Shown here in pieces: positions 12,499-23,250 of a stretch of 64,000 nt of DNA (position 1 is its first letter; the number at the start of each line of letters is the position of its first letter). The notes under the pieces are model-generated. The model was not told the origin of the DNA. It saw only the letters and a program-made list of their open reading frames with translations, and searched no databases. This DNA comes from Nicotiana tabacum. Taxonomy: Eukaryota > Streptophyta > Magnoliopsida > Solanales > Solanaceae. Both the position numbers and the translations under genes were made by a program. The DNA is taken from contig NC_134087.1 of assembly GCF_000715075.1 (NCBI RefSeq), forward strand, positions 106,865,161 through 106,929,160, read 5' to 3'.

Positions 12499-12684
12499 CT
12501 GTGAGAGAATAGAATAACAGAAGTTTGGTACTCGGATCAATAAAGTCGCACGATAAGAATTTCAAGAATAAGAAGTTTTTCCTAAAGGTTCTGCAGCCTC
12601 TTGAGGATAAATAAAAACGTCTTTGTACCGATCCGCGAGACTCTTCTAAACCTGCTCATGACTCGTGAGACCTATGTAACCTAG

Positions 12685-12696
12685 GCTTTGATACCA
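12685..12696 (-). other. Primer binding site of element A (initiator Met tRNA)
   Basis: The minus strand reads TGGTATCAAAGC three bases inside the 5' LTR. It differs by one base from the classic plant initiator-Met primer site TGGTATCAGAGC found in B and D. Confidence 0.85.
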
Positions 12697-12699
12697 ACT

Positions 12700-15570
12700 T
12701 GTCATGACCCTAAACCCGGACCCGGTCGTGATGGCGCCTCGCGTGAAGACAAGGCTAGCTGACACTTCCTATTTCGGTATTTAACAGCTAAACAGTAAGA
12801 AATAGTCTAAACATGATAAAATAATGCAAAGTTTAACCAGATAACAACATAATTTACGGAATACAACCCAACACAGCCCGATACCGGGGTGTCACTATCC
12901 ATGAGCATCTAAACAATCCGGAATACTCAGAGAAATCTATAGAGTTTAATACAGTAACTAAGAACATGGAGAATAAGATAGGGAAGAAGCTCCGGGCTGC
13001 GAACGCCAACAGCTACCTAGAGACTCCTCGGATCCGCCTGAGCTGGAAAGATCAGCACTCGGGAGCAGGACCAGATGCACCTGAAACTGCACACGGAGTG
13101 TAGAGAGTAAAGTGAGTACTCCAACTCAGTGAGTAATAATCATGAATAAGGACTGAAAGCAGGAAATCATATAAAGCATATTTGCAGACTATAATGAAGC
13201 AGTAAAACCAGTGAAAGATATGGGAAAGTCATTTAACTCGAATTAAACTTCACGAAAACCATTTTCGACAATTTAAGCATGTAAATGACTAGCAATTAAG
13301 GAATATAAAGACATAAAGATTCGCCCATTGGGCACAGTATCAAAAAATCCACCCCTCGGGCAGTATCTTAGAATAATACCAGCCCCTCGGACTATATCTA
13401 ACATCACAATGGGTACCGCGCTCACTGGGAGTGTGCAGACTCTTGGAGGGGCCCCTTACGGCCCAAGCGGAATATCTAGACATCTCATGGCATCATCACT
13501 AGGATCTCGGCCTCATATCAACATTCCACCTCGTGGCGTACATATCTCAGGCCCTCGGCCTCATAGTCAATATCAAATGTTTCCTCAAAACATAGGCCCT
13601 CGGCCTTCCTCAATCAAAAATCCTCACAAGCCACTCGGGCAATAGTAAAGCATGATTCTCATCCCAAAATATCATTTAAAAGATCATATAAGTGTTAAAA
13701 AAGAGTAAACATGGTTGAGTACGAAAACAGTGAAATATAACATGACTGAAGTCAAGTATAAAGTCAAAACAGTGAGGAAATATCAATAAAAGTCCCCTAA
13801 GGGTTTAAATAGTTGGTACTAGGCCCAATTATGGCATTAAGCCCAAAACATGGTGTTCACAAATAGATTTCAGTCAAATACGCGGTAAAATGGTCATTCA
13901 AGATGGACTAAGTCACAATCCCCTATAGTGCATGACCCCACGCTCGTTATCTAGCATGTACGTCACCTCAATATAGCACAACGATGTGCATCATGCCCTC
14001 AAAACATCATTTACAATCATTACTCACCTCAAACCGGTCAAATATCTAGCTAGAGATGCCTCTGCTCTCGAATCGGCCTCCACTCGCTTTGAATCTATCC
14101 AAAATCAGAATCACGACGTCAAAATATGCTAAGGGAATGAAGCCCAAGCAAAAATAATCAATATACAACTCAAATCCCGAAATTTCCAAAACCCGACCCC
14201 CGGGCCCACGTCTTGGAATTCGAATATTTTTACACCAATGGATTCCTCATCTCCCCACGAGTTCATACATTCAAAAAGCATCAAAATTCATCCACAAATG
14301 ACGCCTCAAATCCCAATTTATAGGTCTCCAATTTCAAGCCCTAGTTTTTCAATTTTAGGCTTAGATTACATGATTACTTAGGTGGAATTCACATATGAAT
14401 ATAGTTTTAAGTCCAAGAATCTTACCTCCAAGTGATTCCCCTTGAATCCCTCTTCAATCACCTTCAAAAAGTTCCAAAAACGATCAACAATTGAAGAAAT
14501 AAACCCCAAAATCGTCGACAAGACGACTACTTAAACATTCTGCCCAGGCCTGAATTCCTTCATCGCGATCGCGAAGCACATTTTCTTAGGACCCAACTTT
14601 TACTCTATGAGAACGCGTAAACACTCACATGAACACGATGCTCAGGCTTCCAACACTACGCGATCGCGGACAGGGGACCGCATTCACAAAGAACAAACTC
14701 CCAGTCAAAACCCCTAGTCCACTTAACTCTACGCGAACGCGACCATCACTACGCGTTCGCGATCAACAACTTCTCTACCTTATGCGATCGCAACTCAACC
14801 TTCACAAATGCAAAGAACAAACTGGGATGCCCCCTCAAAAGCTCTACGCGATCGCGAGACCCCCTACGCGATCGCAAAGAGGAGAACTCTGCAATGGCTG
14901 AAGCTCCAAAATCTGCAACTCTCCAAAGCATGAAATGGTCCGATTAACAACCCGAAACGAACTCGAGGCCCTCGAAACCTCAACCAAACATACCAACATG
15001 TCCCATAACCTCATTCAAACTTGTTCCAACCTTCGTAATGCTCAAAATAACATCGAAACACCAAATTCGCGTCGGATTCAAGCCTACGAATTCCAAAATC
15101 TTCTAAATTACGCTTTTGATCAAAAACCCAACCAAACCACATTCGAATGACCTAAAATTATGCACACACATCCCATATGACACAACGGAACTACTGCAAC
15201 TCTCAAAATTCCATTCTGACCCCTATATCAAAATCTCGCCTACCAACCTGAAATCGCCAAAATATCAACTTCTCCAATTCAAGCATAAATCTGCTCTGAA
15301 TATCCAAAACGCATTCCAATCATGCTCCTAAGTCCCAATCACCTCCCGAAACTAACCGAACCATCGGAACTCACACCCGAGCCCTCTATCACACAAGTCA
15401 ACATCCGGTTGACTTGTCCAACCTAAACTCACTCCAAAGAGATTAAGTGTCTAATACCTTACCAAAATCATTCTGGATTCATTTGGACCAATCTGATACC
15501 ACATAACACAGATAAAAAGTATAAAGAAGCAGAAATGGGGGAAATAGAGCGGTAACTCATGAGACGACTG
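12700..15570 (-). repeat. Element A 5' LTR (right), main part
   Basis: It starts on the plus strand with TGTCATGACCC, like the left LTR, and runs until element B interrupts it 14 bases before its terminus; the end is at 26318-26331. It contains the CpG motif array (about 14560-14885), a donor-like site complementary to about 14425, and a plus-strand frame 13328-13645 that parallels the antisense frame of the left LTR. Confidence 0.9.
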
Positions 15571-16256
15571 TGTGACGACCCGACCCGTCGTCACGTGAGT
15601 TACCATCCTGTTTCCCCCATTTTATGCTTCTTCATGTTTCATTGTTGGTATTTGGTGCGTTAGAGTTAAATCGGATTGGTTTTGATAGGAGATGAGACAC
15701 TTAGTATCTTTAAGGAATACTTGTTTTGGAAAAGTCAACCGGGTGTTGACTATTGAGTTAGAGGGCTCGGATGTGATTTTCGGTGATTCGGTTAGCTTCG
15801 GGGGATGATATGTGGCTTAGGAGTGTGATCGGAATTTATTTTGGAGGTCCGGAGTAGAATTAGGCTTGAATTGGCGAAGTTAGTATTTTGGCGATTTTCG
15901 GTTGATAGGTAAGATTTTGATCCAAGAGTCGGAATGGAATTCCGAGAGTTGCAATGGCTTCGTTAGGTGACTTTGGATGTGTGAGAAAAATTTCAGATCA
16001 TTCGGAGGTGTTTTGGTCGGGTTTTTGATCAAATGTGTGTTTTAGAAGTTTTAAAAGAACTTAGGCTTGAATTCGATGTAATTCGATGATTTTTGTGTTA
16101 GTAGAGGTGTTTTGATGATTGGAGAAAGTTTGGATGATATCTTAAGATATGATGGTGCGTTTGGTTGAGGTCCCGGGGGCCTCGGGGCGATTTTGGATGG
16201 CTAACGGGATGTTTGGAGTTGTAAAATGCAGCAGAAAAATTGCAGAGTATTTTTGT

Positions 16257-16470
16257 TCTATGCGATCGCAGAGGGTGTCATGTGATCGCATTGAAGGAAT
16301 TCGAGGGGCTGTTTTGTTGTGCTATGCGATTGCGGTGGAAGGCATGCGATCGCACAGGGTAAAGACCTTGTGCTATGCGATCGCAAAGAGGCCTATGCGA
16401 TCGCATAGGGCTAAATCTGGGGGCAGAATATTTGTGCTATGCGATCGCATGGGCTCTAATGCGATTGCAT
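16257..16470 (+). repeat. Array of eight ATGCGATCGCAT palindromes, B 5' LTR
   Basis: Eight copies of a perfect 12-base palindrome or one- or two-base variants lie near 16260, 16280, 16324, 16345, 16375, 16394, 16438 and 16458. Spacing is irregular, about 19-44 bases. The 3' LTR holds the same eight at 24148-24360, with several copies closer to the perfect palindrome; most differences are C/T or G/A at CpG. Confidence 0.88.
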
Positions 16471-17639
16471 AGAAGGAGCTACAGTGATCTGGGCAGAATG
16501 TTAAAACATTTCATCCGCGAACCCAACCCATTTTTTCTCCATTTTTGAGCAACCTTGAGAGCTTTTGAACGGGAATTGAAGGGGTTTTGACGGGAACTGA
16601 TTGGAGGTAAGTCCTATGAACTAAGTACATGATTATATTGTGAAATCATCTTCGAAATTCATGAAAATATAGCCAAATTGTAAGAAATTAGGCTTGAAAT
16701 TAAAATTCTAAATTTGGGATTTGAGGGGCCATTTGTGGTCCGATTTGAGAGATTTTTGTATTTATAGACTCGTGGCGAGATAAGGAACCCGATGACGTAA
16801 AAAATTTCTGAGTTTCGAGACGTGGGCCCGGGGCTCGGGTTTTTGCCAACTACGTGATTCTTGATATTTTCGATTGTTTTCGATTGGGTATTGTTCCCTT
16901 AGCATATTGTGATGTATTCGCTCTGATTTTGGTTAGATTCGATGGTCGTGGAGGCCGATTTGAGGGGCAAAGACATCGCGAGCTAGAGAATTAGCCAGTT
17001 CGAGGTGAGTAATGGTTGTAAATGATATCCTGAGGGTTTGAAACCCCGGATTTGCACATCATAGTGCTATATTGAGGCAAGATACGCGCTGGATGATGAA
17101 CGTGGGGTCTTTCACTACTGAGGATTGTGACTTGGTCCATCCCAATTGATGATTTTACCGAAAATTTGACTGAAATTCATTTGCATGACTTGGGTTGATT
17201 GCCATATTTGGGCTTCATGCCAATTATTTGAACCCTTCGGGGATTTCTATCACTATTTCCTCACTACTTGACTTATTATTTGAACTCAGTCCTGTTGATA
17301 TCTACTATTTTACAAACTCAGCCACTTTTACTCAGATTTGAAACTTAAATGATATTTCTACATCATGTTTTGGGCTGAGAACTACTGTTTTACTAATGCC
17401 CAAGGGGCTTGTGATGATTTTTGGACTGAGTGAGGCCGAGGGCCATATGTGAGGATATGCTGAGTGATATGAGGCCGAGGGCCTGAGATACTTTATATGC
17501 CACGAGGTGGCTTGAGTGATGTGAGGCCGAGTGCCGAGTGATGATGCCACGAGGTGGCTTGATATAGCGCTTGGGCCGTAAGGGGCCCCTCCGGAGTCTG
17601 CACACCCATAGTGAGCGCGGGTACCCATTATGATCTGAG

Positions 17640-17805
17640 AGTGAGCCCGATGGGGCTGATATGAGTGATTGTGAGGTAGCCCGCGGGGCTGATACTGTTC
17701 TGAGTGATTGATACTGAGCCCGAGGGGCTGATACTGTACTGAGAGTGAGCCTGAGGGGCTGATACTATGCTGAGCAATTGATACTGTGCCCGAGTGGCAG
17801 ATTTC
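17640..17805 (+). repeat. Tandem GCCCGAGGGGCTGATACTG units in B 5' LTR
   Basis: About five imperfect units of GAGCCCGAGGGGCTGATACTG type, separated by TGAGTGATTG-like spacers. Single or few units of the same box occur in A and the solo LTR (around 3705-3745 and 5255-5335), so the block expanded in B. The 3' LTR has the equivalent at about 25540-25710. Confidence 0.75.
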
Positions 17806-18421
17806 TACTTATTATTTACCTGTTAAATTACCGGTTTTACTTGTTTTAAAAGGAATATCATTTGATTTCTTCACTAATTTACTGCTTTAAGTGATTTTTA
17901 CTGCTTGATATGGAATTGCTTTGTGCCTTTACGTGTTTTCATACTTTCAGCCATTATTTATAGTTATTACTCACTGAGTCAGAGTACTCACATTACTCCC
18001 TGCACCGTGTGTGCAGATTCAGGCATAGTAGAGTCCGCACCTGAGCGCTGATTCTATCCAGGCTAGGGGTGATTTGGAGTTCTGAGGTAGCTGTTGACGT
18101 CTGCAGCCCCTTGTCTCCCTTATCCTCTAACATTTATGTTTTCTTCAGACTGTTGTAGCGGATTCCGTACTTGTAGACCTATTGCAGAGTCTGTAGTAGC
18201 TCATGACTTGTGACACCCCGGTTTAGGCTGTGTCGGGATGGTTCCTGCTGTTATTATCGTTAAATTACGTAATTTATGAATACTATATTATGTGTTATTA
18301 CTGTTATGATGATTAACTGTTTAAAAGGGGTGTTCTATTTCGATCTAGCTGGCCTTGTCTTCATGAGAGGTGCCATCACGACCGGGGTTCGGGGCTTGGA
18401 TCGTGACATGTTGGTATCAGA

Positions 18422-18433
18422 GCCTAGGTTACT
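18422..18433 (+). other. Primer binding site of element B (initiator Met tRNA)
   Basis: TGGTATCAGAGC, three bases after the 5' LTR, matches the classic plant initiator-Met primer site. The leader that follows (CGGTACGGAGACGTCTGT near 18478) is shared with elements A and D. Confidence 0.9.
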
Positions 18434-18608
18434 TAGGTCTCACGAGTCATGAGCAGGTTTAGTAGAGTCTCACGGATCGGTACGGAGACGTCTGTATTTA
18501 TCCTCAAGAGGATGCTGAACCTTTAGAAAAACTTCATATTCTTGGAACTCTTGTTGTGTGAACTTGTTGGTCCGAGTACTAAACTTATGATACTCCATAC
18601 TCTCACAG

Positions 18609-20060
18609 ATGGTGAGGACGCGAGCTACCGGACGAGGTGGACGACAACCAGTGCCACTCACTGAGGCCACCAGAGGCCGTGGATGCGGTCGTGGATGTGG
18701 CAGAGGCAGAGCAGCGAGGGCCGCACATGTTGACCCACCAGCTGCCCCAACTCCAGATCAGGCTCCAGCTATGGATGCTCCAGCAGCACCAGTTCAGGCA
18801 CCAACTATGCCCATCGTGGTTCCAGGTCTTCAGGAGGCCTTGGAATAGATCTTATCAATTTGCACTCGCCTGGCTCAGGCAGTTTCAGCCACTACAGCAG
18901 CAGCTACTTCAGAGGCCGGGGGAGGCAATCAGACCCCCGCTGCTCGCACACCTAAGCAGGTAGTGCAGGGACTACAGACACCGGGGGCACGTCCAGCTCA
19001 GCCGGTTGCACCACCTCAGGAGTTTGTTGTGCCAGTTATGCCGGATGATGAGCAGCGTCGCCTTGAGAGGTTTGGTAGACTCCAGCCTCCGTCATTCAGT
19101 GGTACCAAGGGCGAGGATGACCAGGGTTTTCTTGACAAGTGTCAGCGGATGCTCCGTACAACAGGGATTCTTGAGACTAGTGGTGTGGCATTTACCACCT
19201 TTCAGTTTACTGGGGGATGCCTTCACATGGTGGGAGGTGTATGAGAGGCGTAGGCCAGTTGGAGCAGCGCCCGTTACTTAGCAGCAGTTCTCCACTCTCT
19301 TCTTGGAAAAGTATGTGCCGCAGTCCCGCAGAGAGGAGCTACGTAGACAGTTTGAGTGGTTGCGACAGGGGGATATGACCGTGTCATAGTATGAGTCGAG
19401 ATTTTTTGAGTTGGCTCGTCATGCCATTAGGATGGTTCCGACAAATCGTGAGAGGATCAGGAGATTTGTTGATGGCCTTAACTATCACCTCCGTATTCTT
19501 ATGACACGAGAGAGAGTGTTGGGTGCTACGTTTGAGGAGGTGGTCGATATTTCTCGTGAGATTGAGACGGTTCGCCATTAGGCAGTTATAGTGGTGCTTC
19601 TTTGAGGGGACAGTCTCAGCATGGTAGGGGCCGTTCTTTCAGGCATGCTCAGTGAGCCCACCCAGAGTATCGCGGGGCATCTTCGGGTCATGGTCATCAT
19701 GGATCTCAGCGGGGCTAGTCATCACTCAGTGCCCTTCCAGCCCAGAGTTCATCTCGTGCCCCGTCAACTCAGGGTTCATCTATGCCAAGTGCATCAGTTG
19801 GTCATTCTGATGCGAAGGGTTCCCTTCAGTCCCCTTCTCCAGCACCTGGGAGTTGTTTTGAGTATGGAGAGTTTGGGCATGTGTGGAGGTAGTGTCCTCG
19901 TCGTGTTGCTAGTTCGTCCCAGCAGAGGGGTCAGCCCTCGACTTCTTCTCCAGTCACTTCACCACCCGCCCAGCCAGCTAGGGGTGGAGGTCAGGCAGCC
20001 AAGGGTCGCCCTAGAGGGGGAGGTCGATTAGGGGGCGGTCAGGCCTGTTTCTATTCACTT
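18609..20060 (+). pseudogene. Gag, element B (stops and frameshifts)
   Basis: The start is the ATG at 18609 (MVRTRATGRGGRQ), followed by a GRG-rich basic tract and an Ala/Pro-rich spacer. The capsid-like part begins about 19060 (RLERFGRLQPPSFSGT, RMLRTTGILETSGVAFTTF). A one-base gain in a G run near 19213-19217 shifts the frame before the conserved FTWWE. Stops lie at 18846, 19279 (TGG to TAG), 19387 and 19579. The CCHC knuckle near 19854-19895 has Tyr in place of the second Cys and a TAG at 19890 before the last Cys. Gag would build the particle and bind RNA; this copy cannot. Confidence 0.9.
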
Positions 20061-20350
20061 ACTGGCAGGCCAGATGCTATTGCTTCAGATGCTGTCATTA
20101 CAGGTATTGTTTCAGTTTGCCACAGAGATGCATCTGTATTATTTGATCCCAGTTCCACCTTTTCTTATGTATCATCATACTTTGCTCGTTATTTGCGTAC
20201 TATTGGGGGTCTGGTACCCGAGTGGATCTATTGCTATTGAGCATGGTGGATTTCGATGTCATTTTGGGCATGGATTGGCTATCTTCATGTCGTGCTATTC
20301 TAGACTGTCATGCTAAGACAGCCACTTTGGCTATGTCGGGTGTACCGCGG
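20061..20350 (+). pseudogene. Aspartic protease, element B (active site lost, internal deletion)
   Basis: Compared with element A, the active-site box at 20145-20159 reads DPSST, with Ser where the catalytic D-x-G needs Gly. After SSYFARYLRT the sequence jumps to the TIGG motif, leaving out about 32 residues (about 96 bases) present in A. The frame changes between about 20210 and 20243, after which VDFDVILGMDWL is readable. Both lesions would stop polyprotein processing. Confidence 0.82.
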
Positions 20351-20365
20351 ATTGAGTAGCGTGGT

Positions 20366-21395
20366 GTGACTGATTATATCCCTAGTATAGTGATCTCTTT
20401 ATTGAAGGCCCAGTGTATGGTTGGGAAGGGTTGCCTTGAATATCTAGCGTTTGTGAGGGATGTTGGAGCTGAGACTCCCAATATTGATTTTGTTATAGTT
20501 GTGAGGGATTTTCCCGATGTTTTTCCTGCAGACCTGTTGGGCATGCCATCGGACAGGGATATTGATTTTGGTATTGAACTGGTGCCGGGCACTCAGCCCA
20601 TTTCTATTCTGCCGTATCGTATGGCACCAGCAGAGTTGAAGGAATTGAAAGAATAGCTTTAGGAACTCCTAGATAAGGGGTTCATTCGGCCTAAGGTGTC
20701 ACCTTGGGGTGCGCCCGTTTTATTTGTAAAGAAGAAGGATGGCACAATGAGAATGTGCATCGATTATAGGCAATTGAACAAAGTAACAATTAAGAACAAG
20801 TATCCTTTGCCTCGTATTGATGATTTATTTGATCAGCTTTAGAGAGCGAGGGTATTCTGCAAGATTGATCTCCATTCGGGTTATCACTAGTTGAAGATCA
20901 GGGATTCCGATATTCTTAAGACTGCTTTCAGGACCAGATATGGTTATTATGATTTTCTTGTTATGTCCTTCGGGCTAACCACTGACCCAGCATCATTCAT
21001 TCATTTGATGAACACCGTGTTCCTGCCTAATCTTGATTCGTTCGTTATATTATTCATTGATGATATTCTGGTATACTCGCGTAGTTAAGAGGAGCATGCG
21101 GAACATTTGAGTATTGTGTTACAGAGATTGAGGGAGGAAAAGCTTTATGCAAAATTCTCCAAGTGTGAGTTTTGGCTCAGTTCAGTGGCTTTCTTGGGGC
21201 ACGTGGTGTCCAGCGAAGGTATACAAGTTGATCCGAAGAAGATAGAGGCGGTTCAGAGTTGGCCCAGACCGTCCTCAGCCACAGAGATTCGTAACTTTCT
21301 TGGGTTGACAGGCTATTATCTCCGGTTTGTTCAGGGATTTTCATCCATTGCATCGCCCTTGTCCAAGTAGACTCAGAAGGGTGCTCCATTTGTAT
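20366..21395 (+). pseudogene. Reverse transcriptase, element B
   Basis: This reads in one frame throughout but is punctuated by TAG at 20654, 20660, 20840 and 20888 and TAA at 21086, each where element A or the family has Gln, plus TAG at 21368 (family Leu). Recognisable parts: pre-RT spacer with [23 protein letters not shown] start near 20600, [19 protein letters not shown] near 20730, [10 protein letters not shown] near 20970, catalytic FIDDILVYS at about 21053-21079, and the connection to RNase H ([18 protein letters not shown]). Substitution load apart from stops is modest. Confidence 0.93.
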
Positions 21396-21855
21396 GGTCA
21401 AACGAGTGTGAGGAGAGCTTTCAGAAGCTCAAGACAACCTTGACCGCAGCTCCAGTGTTGGTTTTGCCATCAGCTTCAGGTTCATATACTGTGTATTGTG
21501 ATGCTTCGAGAGTTGGGATTGGTTGTATGTTGATGCAGGAGGGTAGAGTTATTGCTTATGCTTCTCGTCAGTTGAAGCCCCATGAGAAGAACTACCCCGT
21601 TCATGATTTAAAGTTGGCTGCCATAGTTCATGCATTGAAGATTTGGAGGCATTACTTGTATGGCGTATCTTGTGAGGTGTTCACTGATCATCGCAGTCTT
21701 CAGCATTTGTTCAAGCAAAAGGATCTTAATTTGAGGTAGCGGAGATGGTTGGAGTTTCTTAAGGATTATGATATCACTATTCTGTATCATCCGGGAAAGG
21801 CCAATGTAGTGGCCGATACTTTGAGCCGAAAGGCAGTGAGTATGGGGAGTTTGCA
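21396..21855 (+). pseudogene. RNase H, element B
   Basis: This continues from RT in the same frame. The domain starts near 21495 with [15 protein letters not shown] (first catalytic Asp), then [20 protein letters not shown] with a Glu/Asp-rich helix, and [11 protein letters not shown] near 21679 (further catalytic Asp). A TAG at 21737 replaces Gln after LNLR. A one-base loss near 21852 shifts the frame into integrase. Confidence 0.9.
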
Positions 21856-23250
21856 TATATTCCAGTTGGGGAGAGACCCCTTACAGTTGATGTTCAGGCC
21901 TTGGCCAATCGGTTTGTGAGATTGGATATTTCGAAGCCCAATCAGGTGTTGGCTTGTGTGGTTTCTCGGTCTTCCTTATATGATCACATCAAAGAGCGCC
22001 AGTATGATGATCCGCATTTGCTTGTCCTTAAGGACAGAGTTCATCATGGTGATGCCAGAGATGTGACCATCGGTGATGATGGTGTGATGATGATGCAGGG
22101 CAGGATTTGTGTGCCCAATGTGGATGAGCTTAGAGCGTTGATTCTAGAAGAGGCCCATAGCTCGCTGTATACCATTCATCCGGGTGTCGCAAAGATGTAT
22201 CAGGATTTAAGGTAGCACTATTGGTGGAGAATAATGAAGAAAGATATCATGGGGTTTGTAGCTCGGTGTCTCAACTGTCAGCAGGTGAAATATGAGCATC
22301 AGAGGCCGGGTGGCTTGCTTCAGCAGATGGTTATTCCCGAGTGGATGTGGGAGAGAATCACTATGGACTTCGTGGTTGGACTTCCTCAGACTTTGAAGAT
22401 ATTTGATGCTATTTGGGTGATTGTGGATCGGCTAACCAAGTCTGCGCACTTCATTCCTGTGTGTACTACCTATTCTTCAGAGCGGTTGGCAGGGATTTAT
22501 ATCCGGGAGATTGTTCAATTGCATGGTGTTCCGGTCTCCATCATCTCAGATAGAGGTACTCAGTTTACTTCACAGTTTTGGAGAGTCGTGCAGAGAGAGT
22601 TGGGTACTCAGGTAGAGTTGAGTACAGCGTTTCATCCTCAGACGGACGGACAGTCCGAGCACACTATTTAGATATTGGAGGACATGTTGCGTGCTTGTGT
22701 TATTAACTTTGGAGGTTCATGGGATAAGTTTCTACCACTTGCAGAGTTTGCTTACAACAACACCTACCAGTCGAGTATTCAGATGGCTCCATATGAGGCT
22801 TTGTATGGGAGGGGGTGTAGATCTCCGATTGGTTGGTTCGAGCCCGGCGAGGCTAGACTATTGGGGATAGATTTGGTTTAGGATGCCTTAGAGAAGGTGA
22901 AGGTGATTCAGGAGAGGCTTCATACAGCGCAGTCACGTCAGAAGAGTTATGCAGACCGGAAGGTCCGAGATGTGTCCTATATGGTTGGTGAGAAGGTCTT
23001 GCTGAATGTTTCACCCATGAAGGGTGTTATGAGGTTTGGTAAGAAAGGAAAGTTGAGTCCTCGGTTCATTGGGCCTTTTGAGGTGCTTCGGAGGATTGGG
23101 GAGGTGGCTTATGAGCTTGCTTTGCCACCCAGCCTGTCTAGTGTGCATCCGGTATTTCATATTTCTATGCTCCGGAAGAATGTTAGGGACCCGTCTCATA
23201 TTTTAGACTTCAGCATGGTCCAGTTGGATGATGATTTGACCTACGATGTG
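21856..23250 (+). pseudogene. Integrase, element B
   Basis: The zinc-binding HHCC part spans about 22140-22290 (EEAHSSLYTIHPG, then CLNCQQVKYEHQRPGG). The catalytic core has Asp in TMDFVVGLPQ near 22362, Asp in SDRGTQF near 22548 and Glu in GQSEHTI near 22655. The C-terminal domain follows from about 22897 (GEKVLLNVSPMKGVMRFG, GPFEVLRRIGEVAYEL). Stops at 22213, 22669 and 22879 all stand at Gln positions. The frame is otherwise open, so pieces are easy to align to A. Confidence 0.93.

Larger units (their letters stand above)
15571..18418 (+). repeat. Element B 5' LTR
   Basis: 2848 bp. Landmarks from 5' to 3': terminus TGTGACGACCC; the CCCGGGGGCCTCGGGG tract near 16173; the palindromic array at 16257-16470; donor-like GAG/GTAAGT with GT at 16607; second donor-like GAG/GTGAGT with GT at 17005; tandem GCCCGAGGGGCTGATACTG units at about 17640-17800; acceptor-like GTGTGCAG ending at 18016; terminus at 18418. 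Confidence 0.95.

Noticed and set aside
16149..16472. Open frame of 107 codons through the palindrome array of B's LTR (repeated CYAIA and MRSHR units), also at 24085-24360
   Set aside because: The repeats in the peptide are just the translated ATGCGATCGCAT motif. No start context or domain is seen, so it is a by-product of the DNA repeat.
17640..17805. CRISPR-like look of regularly repeated GCCCGAGGGGCTGATACTG units
   Set aside because: Spacers are also repetitive, the units are imperfect, there are no cas genes, and the sequence is a plant LTR.
18422..18433. tRNA gene at the initiator-Met match
   Set aside because: Only the 12-base primer site is present, right after the LTR; no cloverleaf surrounds it. 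The same holds for A and D.
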